Made by a program: the position numbers and the translations under genes
Assembly: GCF_016598615.1 (NCBI RefSeq)
Contig: NZ_CP066831.1
Coordinates: 1,736,001 to 1,800,000, forward strand
Reading direction: 5' to 3'
DNA from: Streptomyces liliifuscus
GTDB lineage: Bacteria > Actinomycetota > Actinomycetes > Streptomycetales > Streptomycetaceae
Length of the DNA stretch: 64,000 nucleotides
The notes under the pieces: model-generated
Told to the model about the DNA's origin: nothing
The model's database searches: none
The model's input: the letters and a program-made list of their open reading frames with translations, nothing else
In this document: piece after piece, positions 27,220 through 36,044 of the stretch
How positions within the stretch are numbered: the first letter of the stretch is position 1
Layout of the letters: every line of letters starts with the position of its first letter

Positions 27220-28323
27220 TTGCCAGCCAAGCGGTCTCCCGCGCGCCGGCCGACGATGAAGGACATCGCGCAGCGCGCCGGGGTCTCCGAGAGCGCGGTC
27301 TCCTTCGCGCTCAACGACCGGCCGGGGGTCTCCGAGATCACCCGGGACCGGGTGCGCCGGGTTGCCGAGCAACTGGGCTGGCGGCCCAGCACGGCCGCGC
27401 GCCAGCTGTCCGGCGAGGGCGCGGCGACGGTCGGTCTCGTCCTGGCCAGGCCCGCGGACACCCTGGGTGTGGACTCGTTCTTCCTGCAGCTCATCTCCGG
27501 CATCCAGGAGGTCCTGGCGGAGCGTCATCTCGGTCTGCTCTTCCAGGTCGTCGAGGACGTCGACGACGAGTGCGCGGTGTACCGGCGCTGGTGGGCGGAG
27601 CACCGCGTGGACGGGGTGCTGGTCGTCGACCCCCGGACGGACGACGCGCGCCCGGACCTGCTGGACGAACTGGGACTGCCCGCCGTCGTCATCGGCGGTG
27701 CGCCGGACGCGCGGCACCCGGGTCTGTCCACCGTCTGGGCTGACGACGCGGGCGCGATGGCCGCCGTCGTGGACGAGCTGTCCGCGCTGGGGCACCGACG
27801 GATCGTGCACATCGCGGGCCTGCCGGGCCTCGCGCACACCGAGCGCCGGATCCGTACGCTGCGTGCCGAGGCCGAGCGGCGCGGGCTCGCGGAGGTGCGC
27901 TCGGTGACCACGGACTACTCGGACGCGGAGGGGGCCGCCGTCACGCGGCGGGTTCTGGGGGGCGGGGTTCTGCGGGGCGCTGTTCAGGAGGGTGGCACTG
28001 TGGAGGGCAGCCTTGCGGAGGGCGGTTCGCCGCCGACCGCGCTGATCTATGACAACGACGTGATGGCCGTCGCCGGGGTCGCCGCGGCGACGGAGCTGGG
28101 CTTCTCGGTGCCGGGTGACGTCTCGGTCGTCGCCTGGGAGGACTCGGCGCTGTGCCGCATGGTCAAGCCGTGGCTGTCGGCGCTGTCGCGGGACACGGTG
28201 GAGTTCGGCCGGACGGCCGCGAAGGAGTTGACCTCGCTGCTGGACGGGGGGCCTGCGCGGGCCGTGCGGGTGCCTGTGCCGCGGTTGATTTCCCGGGAGA
28301 GTACGGGGCCCTGCGGGGCTTGA
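27220..28323 (+). CDS. LacI-family transcriptional regulator
   Basis: A 367-residue repressor. The DNA-binding domain begins TMKDIAQRAGVSESAVSFALNDRPGVSEITRDRVRRVAEQLGWRP (about 12-57) and the periplasmic-binding-like effector domain fills the rest, ending WEDSALCRMVKPWLSALSRDTVEFGRTAAKELTSLL. The TTG at 27220 is preferred because GGGGAG lies 5 bases upstream; ATG 27202 and GTG 27160 lack a ribosome site. A Gly-rich insert (VLGGGVLRGAVQEGGTVEGSLAEGG, around 27955-28029) interrupts the effector domain and is unusual. It should control the divergent glycan operon through the sites at 27122-27161. Confidence 0.9.
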   Translation: MPAKRSPARRPTMKDIAQRAGVSESAVSFALNDRPGVSEITRDRVRRVAEQLGWRPSTAARQLSGEGAATVGLVLARPADTLGVDSFFLQLISGIQEVLAERHLGLLFQVVEDVDDECAVYRRWWAEHRVDGVLVVDPRTDDARPDLLDELGLPAVVIGGAPDARHPGLSTVWADDAGAMAAVVDELSALGHRRIVHIAGLPGLAHTERRIRTLRAEAERRGLAEVRSVTTDYSDAEGAAVTRRVLGGGVLRGAVQEGGTVEGSLAEGGSPPTALIYDNDVMAVAGVAAATELGFSVPGDVSVVAWEDSALCRMVKPWLSALSRDTVEFGRTAAKELTSLLDGGPARAVRVPVPRLISRESTGPCGA

Positions 28324-28411
28324 ACGGGAGGGTGTTGGGGGTGGTCGTCGCTGTACGGCGGCCACCCCCTGTTTGTTGGGGCGGTGGGGCTGTGTTGCGG
28401 CGGCGGGTGTT

Positions 28412-28470
28412 GTGGCTGGTCGCGCAGTTCCCCGCGCCACTGAAAAGGCGCGCCCTGCTGAACGAGCGCG
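28412..28470. repeat. Streptomyces-type intergenic repeat, copy 5, with hairpin
   Basis: GTGGCTGGTCGCGCAGTTCC and CCGCGCCACTGAA (28412-28444) is the core in minus orientation. It is followed by GGCGCGC ... GCGCGCC, which can form a hairpin ending near 28470. It lies between the convergent LacI (stop 28323) and GH29 (stop 28487) genes. Confidence 0.8.
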
Positions 28471-28486
28471 CCCTGGACTGGGGAAA

Positions 28487-30061
28487 TCAGGTTCGCGAGC
28501 GGTACAGGGCAAACTGGGCCAGGTGCGGCCGTTGGCGTGACTGTGTCACTCGTACACGCCAGTGCCTTGCCCGTACGGGAGTCGGCAGGAGCAGGATGCG
28601 GCTCGCGCCGAGCGTGCCCGACCCTGCGACGCGCTTCCAGGCTCCCCCGGTGTGGGCCTCGACCACGAAGCCCTCCACCTGTTGCCCGTGGCGGATGTCC
28701 TCCGCGAGGCGGATCCGGTTCACTTCACGGGTTCGGCCCAGGTCGACCGTGATCGTGCCCGGGGAGGTGGTGACCCGGGCGCCGCGGGCCAGGTCCTCCG
28801 GCAGTTCGTTGTCGATTCGTTCGCGGAACTCTCGTAGGCGGGTGACGTCGGCGGCCGGGAGGAGGCCCTGCTTGTCCGGTGGGATGTTGAGCAGGAGTAC
28901 CGCGTTGCGGCCCACCGAGCCGAAGTAGATGTCCGTCAACTGCTGTACGGACTTGGGCTGTTGGTCGGCGTGGTAGAACCAGCCGTCCCGGATGGAGACA
29001 TCGGCCTCGGCCGGCCACCACTGGAGGTAGTCGGCCACGGGCTGCGCGGCGACCAGGGCGTCCCGGCCGCCCATGTCGGGTGCGTCGTACGAGAGCGCGA
29101 AGTCCATGCGCCCGTTGTCCTTCTCCTGGACGGGGACGACGCTCCACTCGTTCTCGCGGGCGAACCCGCCCTCGTTGCCGACCCAGCGCACGTCGGGTCC
29201 GGACACGGCGACCGTGGCGTCCGGGACGAGCGTCCGGATCAGCGTGTACCAGCTGTCCCAGTCGTACTTCTCGACCTTGTCCGGCGGGATACGGCCCTGG
29301 GCGCCGTCGAACCAGACCTCGTCGACGGGCCCGTACTCGGTGAGGACCTCGTAGAGCTGGTCGAGCATATGGGCGCCGTAGTCGGTGGCCGGGAGCGTGA
29401 AGGTGGGTCCGTCCGGGCGGTCGTCGCCCGGGACACGGGTGGGGATGGTGCGCTCGGAGCGGGCACTGCCATTGGCGTACACGCCGTGCAGGTACTGGTT
29501 CTCGTCGGCCGGGGAGATGTAGACACCGACCTTGAGACCGTGGCGCCGCATCGAGTCGGCGAACGAGCGCAGGACGTCGCCCTGTCCGCCCTGCCAACTG
29601 CTCGACGCCACCGAGTGGTTGGTGTAGCGGGACTGGTAGAGCACGAAGCCGTCGTGGTGCTTGACGGTGAGGATGGCGAGCTTGAAGCCGCCGTCGCGCA
29701 GGGCACGGGCCCACTGGTCGGTGTCGAGGCCGACCGGTTGGAAGAGGTCGGGGTCCTCGTCCCCCATGCCCCATTCGAGACCGGTGAAGGTGTTCACGCC
29801 GAAGTGCAGGAAGGCGGTGCGTTCGAGGGCCTGCCAGGCGATCTGCCGTTCCGTGGGCCGGACTTGGGACGCCTTGCGGACCAGTTCCTCCGGGGTGTCG
29901 TCGGGGCTGACGGGGATTCGGTACCACGGTTCTTCGGCCGAGGCGGAGGCCGAAGCGGAAGCCGTGGAAGCGGATGCCGAGGACGCCAGGGCCAGGGACG
30001 TACCGCTCGACGCCACGAGCGAGGCGGCGGCCGTGACGAAGAGACGTCTGGAGACTGCCAT
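28487..30061 (-). CDS. GH29 alpha-L-fucosidase, exported
   Basis: A 524-residue secreted fucosidase. The ATG at 30061 has GAGGAG at 10 bases. The N-terminus AVSRRLFVTAAASLVASSG is a Tat-like signal followed by a low-complexity Ala/Ser run up to about residue 42. GH29 barrel features are AFLHFGVNTFTGLEWG, ILTVKHHDGFVLY (HHD at 135-137) and the nucleophile D252 in VDEVWFDGAQG. A C-terminal F5/8-type sheet domain (about 430-524) follows. It lies 57 bp downstream of the GH20 gene on the same strand. It should free L-fucose from N-glycans for the importer and oxidative pathway encoded at 8.3-16.3 kb. Confidence 0.94.
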   Translation of the reverse strand: MAVSRRLFVTAAASLVASSGTSLALASSASASTASASASASAEEPWYRIPVSPDDTPEELVRKASQVRPTERQIAWQALERTAFLHFGVNTFTGLEWGMGDEDPDLFQPVGLDTDQWARALRDGGFKLAILTVKHHDGFVLYQSRYTNHSVASSSWQGGQGDVLRSFADSMRRHGLKVGVYISPADENQYLHGVYANGSARSERTIPTRVPGDDRPDGPTFTLPATDYGAHMLDQLYEVLTEYGPVDEVWFDGAQGRIPPDKVEKYDWDSWYTLIRTLVPDATVAVSGPDVRWVGNEGGFARENEWSVVPVQEKDNGRMDFALSYDAPDMGGRDALVAAQPVADYLQWWPAEADVSIRDGWFYHADQQPKSVQQLTDIYFGSVGRNAVLLLNIPPDKQGLLPAADVTRLREFRERIDNELPEDLARGARVTTSPGTITVDLGRTREVNRIRLAEDIRHGQQVEGFVVEAHTGGAWKRVAGSGTLGASRILLLPTPVRARHWRVRVTQSRQRPHLAQFALYRSRT

Positions 30062-30118
30062 GCGGGTCGGACTCCTCAGGTCAGGGGGCAACGGGGCTGC
30101 GGGCTACAGCTCTGTCGG

Positions 30119-32026
30119 TCACCCGGCGGTCAACTGCCATACGGCGGGGCGCTGTTGGTCCGGCGGGTACTGCACGAGGCGACCGTCGTCGGTCACGTGC
30201 ACGGCCATCTGTGTGATCGCGTTGACGAGCCGGTAGCCGTCCTGTGCGGGCGCCAACTGCCAGCGCTGGAGGGTGTTCCCGGTTGCGCAGGTCTGCCGGG
30301 ACACCTCGACACCGGGCTGGAGCGGCACATTGAGGGTGAGCTTGCCGCCACGCACTTCGAGACATCCGTTCGCGGTCCTCAAGGTCACGTAACCGTCCGG
30401 GGTGCGCTTCACCTCGGCCGTCACGGTCGCGGTCCCCGCGCGGAAGGTGTACGTCCCGTCCGCGACCGGCACACGGGTGAGGTACCGCCATCCGGGCGCG
30501 TGGCCCACGGCTGCCGCGCGGGCGGTGAACTGCGCGTACGTGGCGTCCGGGTGGGGGGTGCCCCAGGTGGCCTGCGCGATGTGCCGCAGTGCCGGATCCG
30601 TGTCGACCGCGACCTCGTTCTCGGTCTCGCCGCGCCCGTTGTCGGGCCAGAGACTGATCTTCGCCCCGGTGATGCCCTCGCGCGAGGCGAGCTTCTCGCC
30701 CTCGAAGCTGCGCGGGTCCCAACTCTGGTCGTACAGGCCCTTGGTGTCCGAGTGGAAGCCGCCACGCACGAGATAGAGGGCGTACGCCGCGTTCATCAAC
30801 GGATAGCCCTGCGCCCGGAGTTGGCTGGGCTTCGTCGCCACGTTCAGCCAGTGCTCGACCGTCGTCCCGGCCGTGACGGGCACGGTGTTGGCTCCGGTGA
30901 GGCCGTCGTTCCAGATGCGCAGCTTCTTGCCCTTGCCCGCCGCGTAGCTGTGGACGCGGTTGACGAAGTCGATGAACGCGTCCTGGGGCGTGGCGTTCGC
31001 GCCGTACTTCGCCCTGGCGTACTCCAGGACCTGCGGGTACTTGGCGAAGTCGGAGCCGAGCATGTACTCGTCGGCGCCCATGTGCCACGAGTCGGCCTTG
31101 AAGACCTCCGCGTACTCGTCCATCAGGCTCGTGTAGTAGGCGAAGGCCTCGGGGCGCGTGATGTCGAGCCGGGAAGGCTGCTTGTTGCCGTCGGAGTCGG
31201 TGAGCTGGAGATCCGGGCGGTTCTCGATCCACGGGTCCATGTGCCCAGGGGAGTTGATCTCCGGGATGATCGTGACGTGGTACTTCTCGCCGAGGGCGAC
31301 GAGGCGTCGCATCTCGTCCTTGGTGTAGTAGCCCCAGGTGTTGGCCTCGGGGTGCGCGTCGCTCTTCACCTTCAGTTCGAGGAGCAGCTGGTTGAGCTTG
31401 TTGTACGCCATGTCGCGTACGAGGTTCTCCAGCCAGTCCGTCGTGATGTGGATGTAGCAGGCGCAGACGCCGACGCCGCGCTCCTCGTACTGCGGCACGT
31501 CGACCGTGCGCCCGGCGGGCAACCGGTCGCCCTGGGCGAGGAGTTGGAGGATGGTCCGGGTGCCGTAGAAGGCGCCGGTCTCGGTGGCGCCCGTCACCGA
31601 CAGGCGTTTGCCCGCGCGGAGTTCGTACCCCTCCTCGCCGAGCCCCGCCTTACCGAGCCCCTCCTTGTCGAGCGCGGCCCGCTTCGGCGCGACATCGACA
31701 ACGATGTCTCCCGTACGCGCTCCCCCGCTGACCACAGGGACGCTTCCATGGCCTGCCGCGCGCAGGTCGTCGGCGAGGGTGTCGGCGACACGGCGCTCGG
31801 CCCTACCGTCCGCGACGAGACGTGTGCCGCGCCCGTAGACGTACTGTCCGGATTCCGGCACCCAGTCGGACAACGCGGGGACGGTGACAGGGGTCGCCGG
31901 GCCGGCCTCCTCGGCCCCTCCGGCCGCCTGGGCCGCCGGGACCGGGGCCGCGAGCAGCAGCAGCGCCGCCACCACGCCGACCAGCCGGGACCGTCTTGGA
32001 TACGTACTCCTGGCATCCGTGCGCAC
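30119..32026 (-). CDS. GH20 beta-N-acetylhexosaminidase with ricin-like C-terminus, exported
   Basis: A 635-residue secreted enzyme. The GTG at 32026 has GGGAGG at 5 bases and is preferred to the GTG at 32032, which is too close. A Sec signal (about 1-34) ends near AAQAA. The GH20b domain is at about 45-170, then the barrel with PEINSPGHMDPW and the catalytic Asp-Glu pair D319/E320 in WHMGADEYM. The last 130 residues look like a beta-trefoil carbohydrate-binding domain (TANGCLEV, LQRWQLAP, PAVWQL). It removes terminal GlcNAc or GalNAc and is upstream of the fucosidase in what looks like a two-gene unit. Confidence 0.92.
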   Translation of the reverse strand: MRTDARSTYPRRSRLVGVVAALLLLAAPVPAAQAAGGAEEAGPATPVTVPALSDWVPESGQYVYGRGTRLVADGRAERRVADTLADDLRAAGHGSVPVVSGGARTGDIVVDVAPKRAALDKEGLGKAGLGEEGYELRAGKRLSVTGATETGAFYGTRTILQLLAQGDRLPAGRTVDVPQYEERGVGVCACYIHITTDWLENLVRDMAYNKLNQLLLELKVKSDAHPEANTWGYYTKDEMRRLVALGEKYHVTIIPEINSPGHMDPWIENRPDLQLTDSDGNKQPSRLDITRPEAFAYYTSLMDEYAEVFKADSWHMGADEYMLGSDFAKYPQVLEYARAKYGANATPQDAFIDFVNRVHSYAAGKGKKLRIWNDGLTGANTVPVTAGTTVEHWLNVATKPSQLRAQGYPLMNAAYALYLVRGGFHSDTKGLYDQSWDPRSFEGEKLASREGITGAKISLWPDNGRGETENEVAVDTDPALRHIAQATWGTPHPDATYAQFTARAAAVGHAPGWRYLTRVPVADGTYTFRAGTATVTAEVKRTPDGYVTLRTANGCLEVRGGKLTLNVPLQPGVEVSRQTCATGNTLQRWQLAPAQDGYRLVNAITQMAVHVTDDGRLVQYPPDQQRPAVWQLTAG

Positions 32027-32290
32027 GGGCACCTCCCAATCATCGGAGGTGTGATGATTGAGCCGGCTTCAGGGCCTGTCAATGGGGTCTGAAGTCAGCC
32101 AAGTTGACCCAGTGGTCGGATGACCTGCCACTCCACGCGAACGACGGACCGAGCTCGGCGCGAAAAGTCCAAGAGGACCGGAGCGAATGTCCAAGCGCGG
32201 TGGCTCTCGACGGGATGCCCCACGCCGGGGCACAGTGCTCCTCGTACTAGCTCGTACTCACCGGTAATCACACGCCCCCGAGGAGCCATC

Positions 32291-33712
32291 GTGACCAGCT
32301 GGGCCGGCCGGACCGCCGCCGAGATCGCCGCCGCCGTACGGGAGAAGCGGGTCACCCCTCGCGAGGTGGTGGCCGAGCACCTCGCCCGGATCGAGCTGCT
32401 CGACGCCCGCGTGGGTGCCTTCCGCACGCTGCGCGCGACGGCGGCGCTCGCCGAGGCGGACGAGGTGGCGGCCCGCGCCGACCTGGCCGAACTCCCCCTC
32501 GCGGGCGTGCCGGTGGCGGTCAAGGACAATCTGGCCGTACGCGGCGAGTCCACCCGCAACGGCACCGCCGCGAGCCCGGACGCTCCGGCCGACGAGGACC
32601 ATGTCACCGTGGCGCGGCTGCGGGCGGCGGGTGCGGTCGTGGTGGGGCTCACGAATTGCCCTGAACTCTGCGTCTTCGGCACCACCGAGGGCGTGTACGG
32701 CACGGCCCGCAATCCGTGGGACACCACGCGCACGGCGGGCGGCTCGTCCGGCGGCAGCGCTGCCGCGGTCGCCGCCGGCATGGTGCCCATCGCGCTCGGC
32801 AACGACGGCATGGGGTCACTGCGCATACCCGCCGCCAACTGCGGGCTGATCGGTCTGAAGCCGGGGCATGGTGTCGTCCCGGCGGGCATCGGCCATGGTG
32901 ACTGGTTCGGGATGTCAGAGAACGGGCCGCTGGCGACGACGGTCGAGGACGCGCGACTGATGTTCTCGGTCCTGGCCGGAACGAGAGCCGAGACGGGGGC
33001 TGGGACAGAAGGCGCGGCGGGGGTCGGGCCCGAGGCCGCGACCGGCGGCGTACGGGCCGGGGAATCCGTCACCCGGACGGTCGCCGTCTCCGTGCGGAGT
33101 CCGCTGGTGGGGGTTACCGTCAGCCGGCCCTACGCCGACGCGGCCCGTGAGGCGGGCGAGTTGCTGGCGGGTGCGGGGCATCGGGTCCGGCGGGCGGATC
33201 CGCCGTATCCCGTGTGGCTGGGGACGACCTCGCTCGCGCACTGGACCGCGGGGACGGCGGTGGATGCGGAGGGGCTCGATCCGCGGCGGTTGGCTCGGCG
33301 GACCCGGGTGCACGCGGCCTTGGGGCGGCGGTTTGTGGGGTCTGTGCGGGGTGGGGTGCGGCGGGAGCAGTTGCGGGAGCGGTTCGAGCCGTTCTTCGCG
33401 GAGCACGAGGTGTTGCTGACGCCCGCCCTTGCTCGGCGGGGGCCCGCTGCGGCGGAGTGGCACCGGCGGGGGTGGCTGCGGAATGTGTTGGTCAACACGA
33501 ATTATTCGCCGTTGACGCCGCCGTGGAATCTGACGGGGTGGCCGGCTGTGGCTGTGCCGTTCGGGACGCTGGCGTCGGGGGTGCCGGGTGCTGTCCAGCT
33601 GGTGGGGCGGCCCGGTAGTGAGGCGGTGTTGCTGGAGTTGGCGGGGCAGTTGGAGGAGCTACGGCCTTGGAGGCGGACGGCTCCGCTGGGGGGTGCGGGG
33701 GAAGGGTTGTAG
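32291..33712 (+). CDS. amidase signature family hydrolase
   Basis: A 473-residue amidase. The Ser-cisSer-Lys triad is visible: K78 in GVPVAVKDN, the cis-Ser in TAGGSSGGSAAAVAAG (S152/S153) and the nucleophile Ser in GNDGMGSLRIPAANCG (S176). The start GTG at 32291 has AGGAG at 5 bases; the longer frame from 32120 is non-coding. An Ala/Gly/Thr-rich segment around 235-260 is a likely surface insert. The natural substrate is unknown (aryl or aliphatic amide). It is divergent from the glycosidase pair; the 264-bp gap to it should hold both promoters. Confidence 0.92.
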   Translation: MTSWAGRTAAEIAAAVREKRVTPREVVAEHLARIELLDARVGAFRTLRATAALAEADEVAARADLAELPLAGVPVAVKDNLAVRGESTRNGTAASPDAPADEDHVTVARLRAAGAVVVGLTNCPELCVFGTTEGVYGTARNPWDTTRTAGGSSGGSAAAVAAGMVPIALGNDGMGSLRIPAANCGLIGLKPGHGVVPAGIGHGDWFGMSENGPLATTVEDARLMFSVLAGTRAETGAGTEGAAGVGPEAATGGVRAGESVTRTVAVSVRSPLVGVTVSRPYADAAREAGELLAGAGHRVRRADPPYPVWLGTTSLAHWTAGTAVDAEGLDPRRLARRTRVHAALGRRFVGSVRGGVRREQLRERFEPFFAEHEVLLTPALARRGPAAAEWHRRGWLRNVLVNTNYSPLTPPWNLTGWPAVAVPFGTLASGVPGAVQLVGRPGSEAVLLELAGQLEELRPWRRTAPLGGAGEGL

Positions 33713-33730
33713 GTCGGCTGCGGGTTGGCT

Positions 33731-33763
33731 GTGGCTGGTCGCGCGGTTCCCCGCGCCCCTGAA
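33731..33763. repeat. Streptomyces-type intergenic repeat, copy 6
   Basis: GTGGCTGGTCGCGCGGTTCC followed by CCGCGCCCCTGAA is the core in minus orientation, with one change (CGGTT for CAGTT). It begins 19 bp after the amidase stop. Confidence 0.82.
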
Positions 33764-33803
33764 CAACCGCGGTTGCCGTTGACCTGGATGAGAACGCCGC
33801 TGC

Positions 33804-33827
33804 CTACTGCCCTGAAGACGGCAGTAG
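33804..33827. terminator. hairpin between convergent genes
   Basis: CTACTGCC (33804-33811) pairs perfectly with GGCAGTAG (33820-33827) around an 8-base loop. It lies 18 bp beyond the GNAT stop (33845), between two convergent genes. There is no long T-run. Confidence 0.45.
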
Positions 33828-33844
33828 CTCTCGTTCCTGGCCCG

Positions 33845-34327
33845 TCAGAGAGCCCGGTGCATGACGTGCAGGCCCACCCTGCCTCGGGTCGGGTGGTCGT
33901 AGGCGTCCGGGATCGTGCCAACGATGGTGAAGCCCAGGGAGAGCCAGAGGTTGAGCGCGGGGTTGGTTTCGACTACCGCGTTGAAGACCATCGCTCGGTA
34001 GCCGTCGGCCTTGGCCGAGTCCAGGATGTGGTTGGCCAGGGCGCGGCCGATGCCTCGGCCCGAGTGGGCGGGGTCGACCATGAAGCCGGCGTTGGCGATG
34101 TGGGAGGCGGGGCCGCCGTAGTTGGGGGTGACGTAGGCGGAGCCGACCACCGCTCCGGTGGCGTCCTCGGCGACGTACACGCGCTTGCCCTGGGCCATCC
34201 ACAGGGCGCGGGCGTCCTCCTCGGACGTGTCCGGGTCCCACGCGTAGGTCTCGGCGGCGGCGACGATCCGGTGCCAGAAAGGCCAGATCCGCGGCCAGTC
34301 ACCGGCCGCGGCTTCTCTGATCAGCAT
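33845..34327 (-). CDS. GNAT-family N-acetyltransferase
   Basis: A 160-residue acetyltransferase starting MLIREAAAGDWPRIWPFWHRIVAA. The acetyl-CoA binding motif A is FMVDPAHSGRGIGRALANHILDSAKADGYRAMVFNAVVETNPALNLWLSLGF, complete and typical. The C-terminus HPTRGRVGLHVMHRAL closes the fold. Substrate unknown. The ATG at 34327 has no strong ribosome site; the small ORF 34393-34563 lies 65 bp upstream on the same strand, so they may share a transcript. Confidence 0.9.
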   Translation of the reverse strand: MLIREAAAGDWPRIWPFWHRIVAAAETYAWDPDTSEEDARALWMAQGKRVYVAEDATGAVVGSAYVTPNYGGPASHIANAGFMVDPAHSGRGIGRALANHILDSAKADGYRAMVFNAVVETNPALNLWLSLGFTIVGTIPDAYDHPTRGRVGLHVMHRAL

Positions 34328-34392
34328 GGACGTGAGTCTGGCACGCCCATGCCGATCAGCGATCGTGCGGGTCCTGCGGTGGACCTGGGCGG

Positions 34393-34563
34393 TCAGTCCA
34401 CGCTGGGCAGGATGTGGGGCTCGGCGAGGTCGTCCTCGTAGCCCGCCAGGCGGATGGGTGCGGACCTGGCCCAGACGTCGAGGCTGCCGAGCTTCTCGGC
34501 CCGGCCTGCGTGCTCCGTACGTTCCTTGGGACCCTGATCGAGATTCGTCTTCTCCGGTGTCAC
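34393..34563 (-). CDS. 56-residue small acidic protein, unrecognised
   Basis: A short frame from GTG 34563 to TGA 34395-34393, preceded by AAAAGGAG at 6 bases, one of the best ribosome sites in the window. The product starts VTPEKTNLDQGPKERTEHAG and ends LAGYEDDLAEPHILPSVD. The N-terminal half is charged and the C-terminal half contains LDVWARSAPIRLAGYEDD. It has no signal peptide, no Cys and one Trp. Codon third positions are G/C-rich as in real genes. I do not recognise a family. Its form (charged leader, distinct tail) could suit a regulatory peptide or RiPP-like precursor, but no modifying enzyme is adjacent. Confidence 0.6.
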   Translation of the reverse strand: MTPEKTNLDQGPKERTEHAGRAEKLGSLDVWARSAPIRLAGYEDDLAEPHILPSVD

Positions 34564-34955
34564 CGCGCACTCCTTTTGTGTCGGTCACCCTCGGGGCGTG
34601 CAGGACCACTCTGCTACTGGTCGCCTGACGCCCGCTCGGGTCTGAGTAGAGGCAGTTCGGACGCGGTGGCGCCAGTCAACTCATATGAGAGCAGGCCGTG
34701 GTGACCGGCTTGTCCCGGGACGGACCGTGGGTGTGGGTGGGACCCAAATAAGCTGTCCGTCCCGTACAGGGTAACCAAATGAGCGGACGTCCGCTCGATG
34801 GGGCTGAAAACAAGGTGTAACCGTCTGAAGTCTTTCAGGGTCCGTTCAGGCCTCGGTCGGGCGTGTTTCACTCGGTTGTCCACAGGCTCGGATCCACTCG
34901 ACCGGCCCTGTGCCAACATGATCAACGCCCCATTGTCCACGCGAAGGAGCCCGAC
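34564..34955. promoter_or_regulatory. 392-bp intergenic region with perfect 16-bp palindrome
   Basis: No gene seen. GAGCGGACGTCCGCTC at 34781-34796 is a perfect palindrome centred on ACGT, the form of many TetR-family operators. It lies 160 bp upstream of the mycothiol-dependent formaldehyde dehydrogenase. The region is less GC-rich than the coding parts and carries the promoters of the divergent neighbours. Confidence 0.55.
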
Positions 34956-36044
34956 ATGGCCGCCCAGCAGGTACGCGGTGTCATCGCCCCCGGTAAGAAC
35001 GAACCGGTGGAGATCCGGACGATTCTCATCCCGGACCCGGGTCCCGGCGAGGCCGTCGTGAAGGTGCAGGCCTGCGGGGTCTGTCACACCGACCTGCACT
35101 ACAAGCAGGGCGGCATCAGCGACGACTACCCGTTCCTTCTCGGCCACGAGGCGGCCGGTGTGGTGGAGGCGGTCGGCGAGGGCGTCACCGACGTGGCGCC
35201 CGGCGACTTCGTCGTCCTCAACTGGCGTGCGGTGTGCGGCCAGTGCCGCGCCTGTCTGCGCGGCCGCCCCTGGTACTGCTTCAACACGCACAACGCCAAG
35301 CAGAAGATGACCCTGGAGGACGGCACGGAGCTCTCCCCCGCCCTGGGCATCGGCGCCTTCGCCGAGAAGACCCTGGTCGCGGCCGGCCAGTGCACCAAGG
35401 TCGACCCGTCGGTGTCCCCCGCGGTCGCGGGCCTCCTCGGCTGCGGTGTGATGGCGGGCATCGGCGCCGCCATCAACACGGGCAACGTGGGCCGTGGCGA
35501 CTCGGTGGCCGTCATCGGCTGCGGCGGCGTCGGGGACGCGGCGATCGCCGGCGCCAACCTGGCCGGTGCCGCGCGGATCATCGCCGTCGACATCGACGAC
35601 CGGAAGCTGGAGAAGGCCCGCACGATGGGCGCCACCCACACGGTCAACTCCAAGGAGACGGACCCCGTCGAGGCGATCCGCGAGCTGACCGGCGGCTTCG
35701 GCGCCGATGTCGTCATCGAGGCGGTCGGCCGCCCCGAGACGTACAAGCAGGCGTTCTACGCCCGGGATCTGGCGGGCACGGTGGTCCTGGTCGGTGTGCC
35801 GACACCGGAGATGAAGCTGGAGCTGCCCCTGCTGGACGTCTTCGGCCGCGGCGGCGCCCTCAAGTCGTCCTGGTACGGCGACTGCCTTCCCTCCCGCGAC
35901 TTCCCGATGCTGATCGACCTCCACCAGCAGGGGCGCCTCGACCTGGCGGCCTTCGTGACGGAGACGATCGAACTGGACGCGGTGGAGCAGGCCTTCGACC
36001 GCATGCACCAGGGTGACGTCCTGCGCTCGGTGGTGATGCTGTGA
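34956..36044 (+). CDS. mscR: S-(hydroxymethyl)mycothiol dehydrogenase (zinc alcohol dehydrogenase class III type)
   Basis: A 362-residue zinc-dependent alcohol dehydrogenase. It oxidises the formaldehyde-mycothiol adduct and, in mycobacteria, also reduces S-nitrosomycothiol. Catalytic zinc ligands are in [11 protein letters not shown] and [11 protein letters not shown]; the structural zinc lobe is [15 protein letters not shown]; the NAD site is [15 protein letters not shown] followed by AVDIDDRKL. The C-terminal part ([16 protein letters not shown]) is typical of the mycothiol enzyme. The ATG at 34956 has AAGGAG at 6 bases. It overlaps by one base with the MBL-fold gene downstream, a pairing conserved in actinobacteria. 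Confidence 0.93.
   Translation: MAAQQVRGVIAPGKNEPVEIRTILIPDPGPGEAVVKVQACGVCHTDLHYKQGGISDDYPFLLGHEAAGVVEAVGEGVTDVAPGDFVVLNWRAVCGQCRACLRGRPWYCFNTHNAKQKMTLEDGTELSPALGIGAFAEKTLVAAGQCTKVDPSVSPAVAGLLGCGVMAGIGAAINTGNVGRGDSVAVIGCGGVGDAAIAGANLAGAARIIAVDIDDRKLEKARTMGATHTVNSKETDPVEAIRELTGGFGADVVIEAVGRPETYKQAFYARDLAGTVVLVGVPTPEMKLELPLLDVFGRGGALKSSWYGDCLPSRDFPMLIDLHQQGRLDLAAFVTETIELDAVEQAFDRMHQGDVLRSVVML

Noticed and set aside
28961..32092. 1043-residue plus-strand open frame opposite GH29 and GH20
   Set aside because: It runs antisense to two clear glycosidase genes and has Val/Gly/Arg-rich composition typical of antisense frames in high-GC DNA.
32027..32290. A separate small gene in the extended amidase frame
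   Set aside because: The extension lacks a ribosome site and good codon bias; the GTG at 32291 with AGGAG is a clear start, so this is a divergent promoter region.
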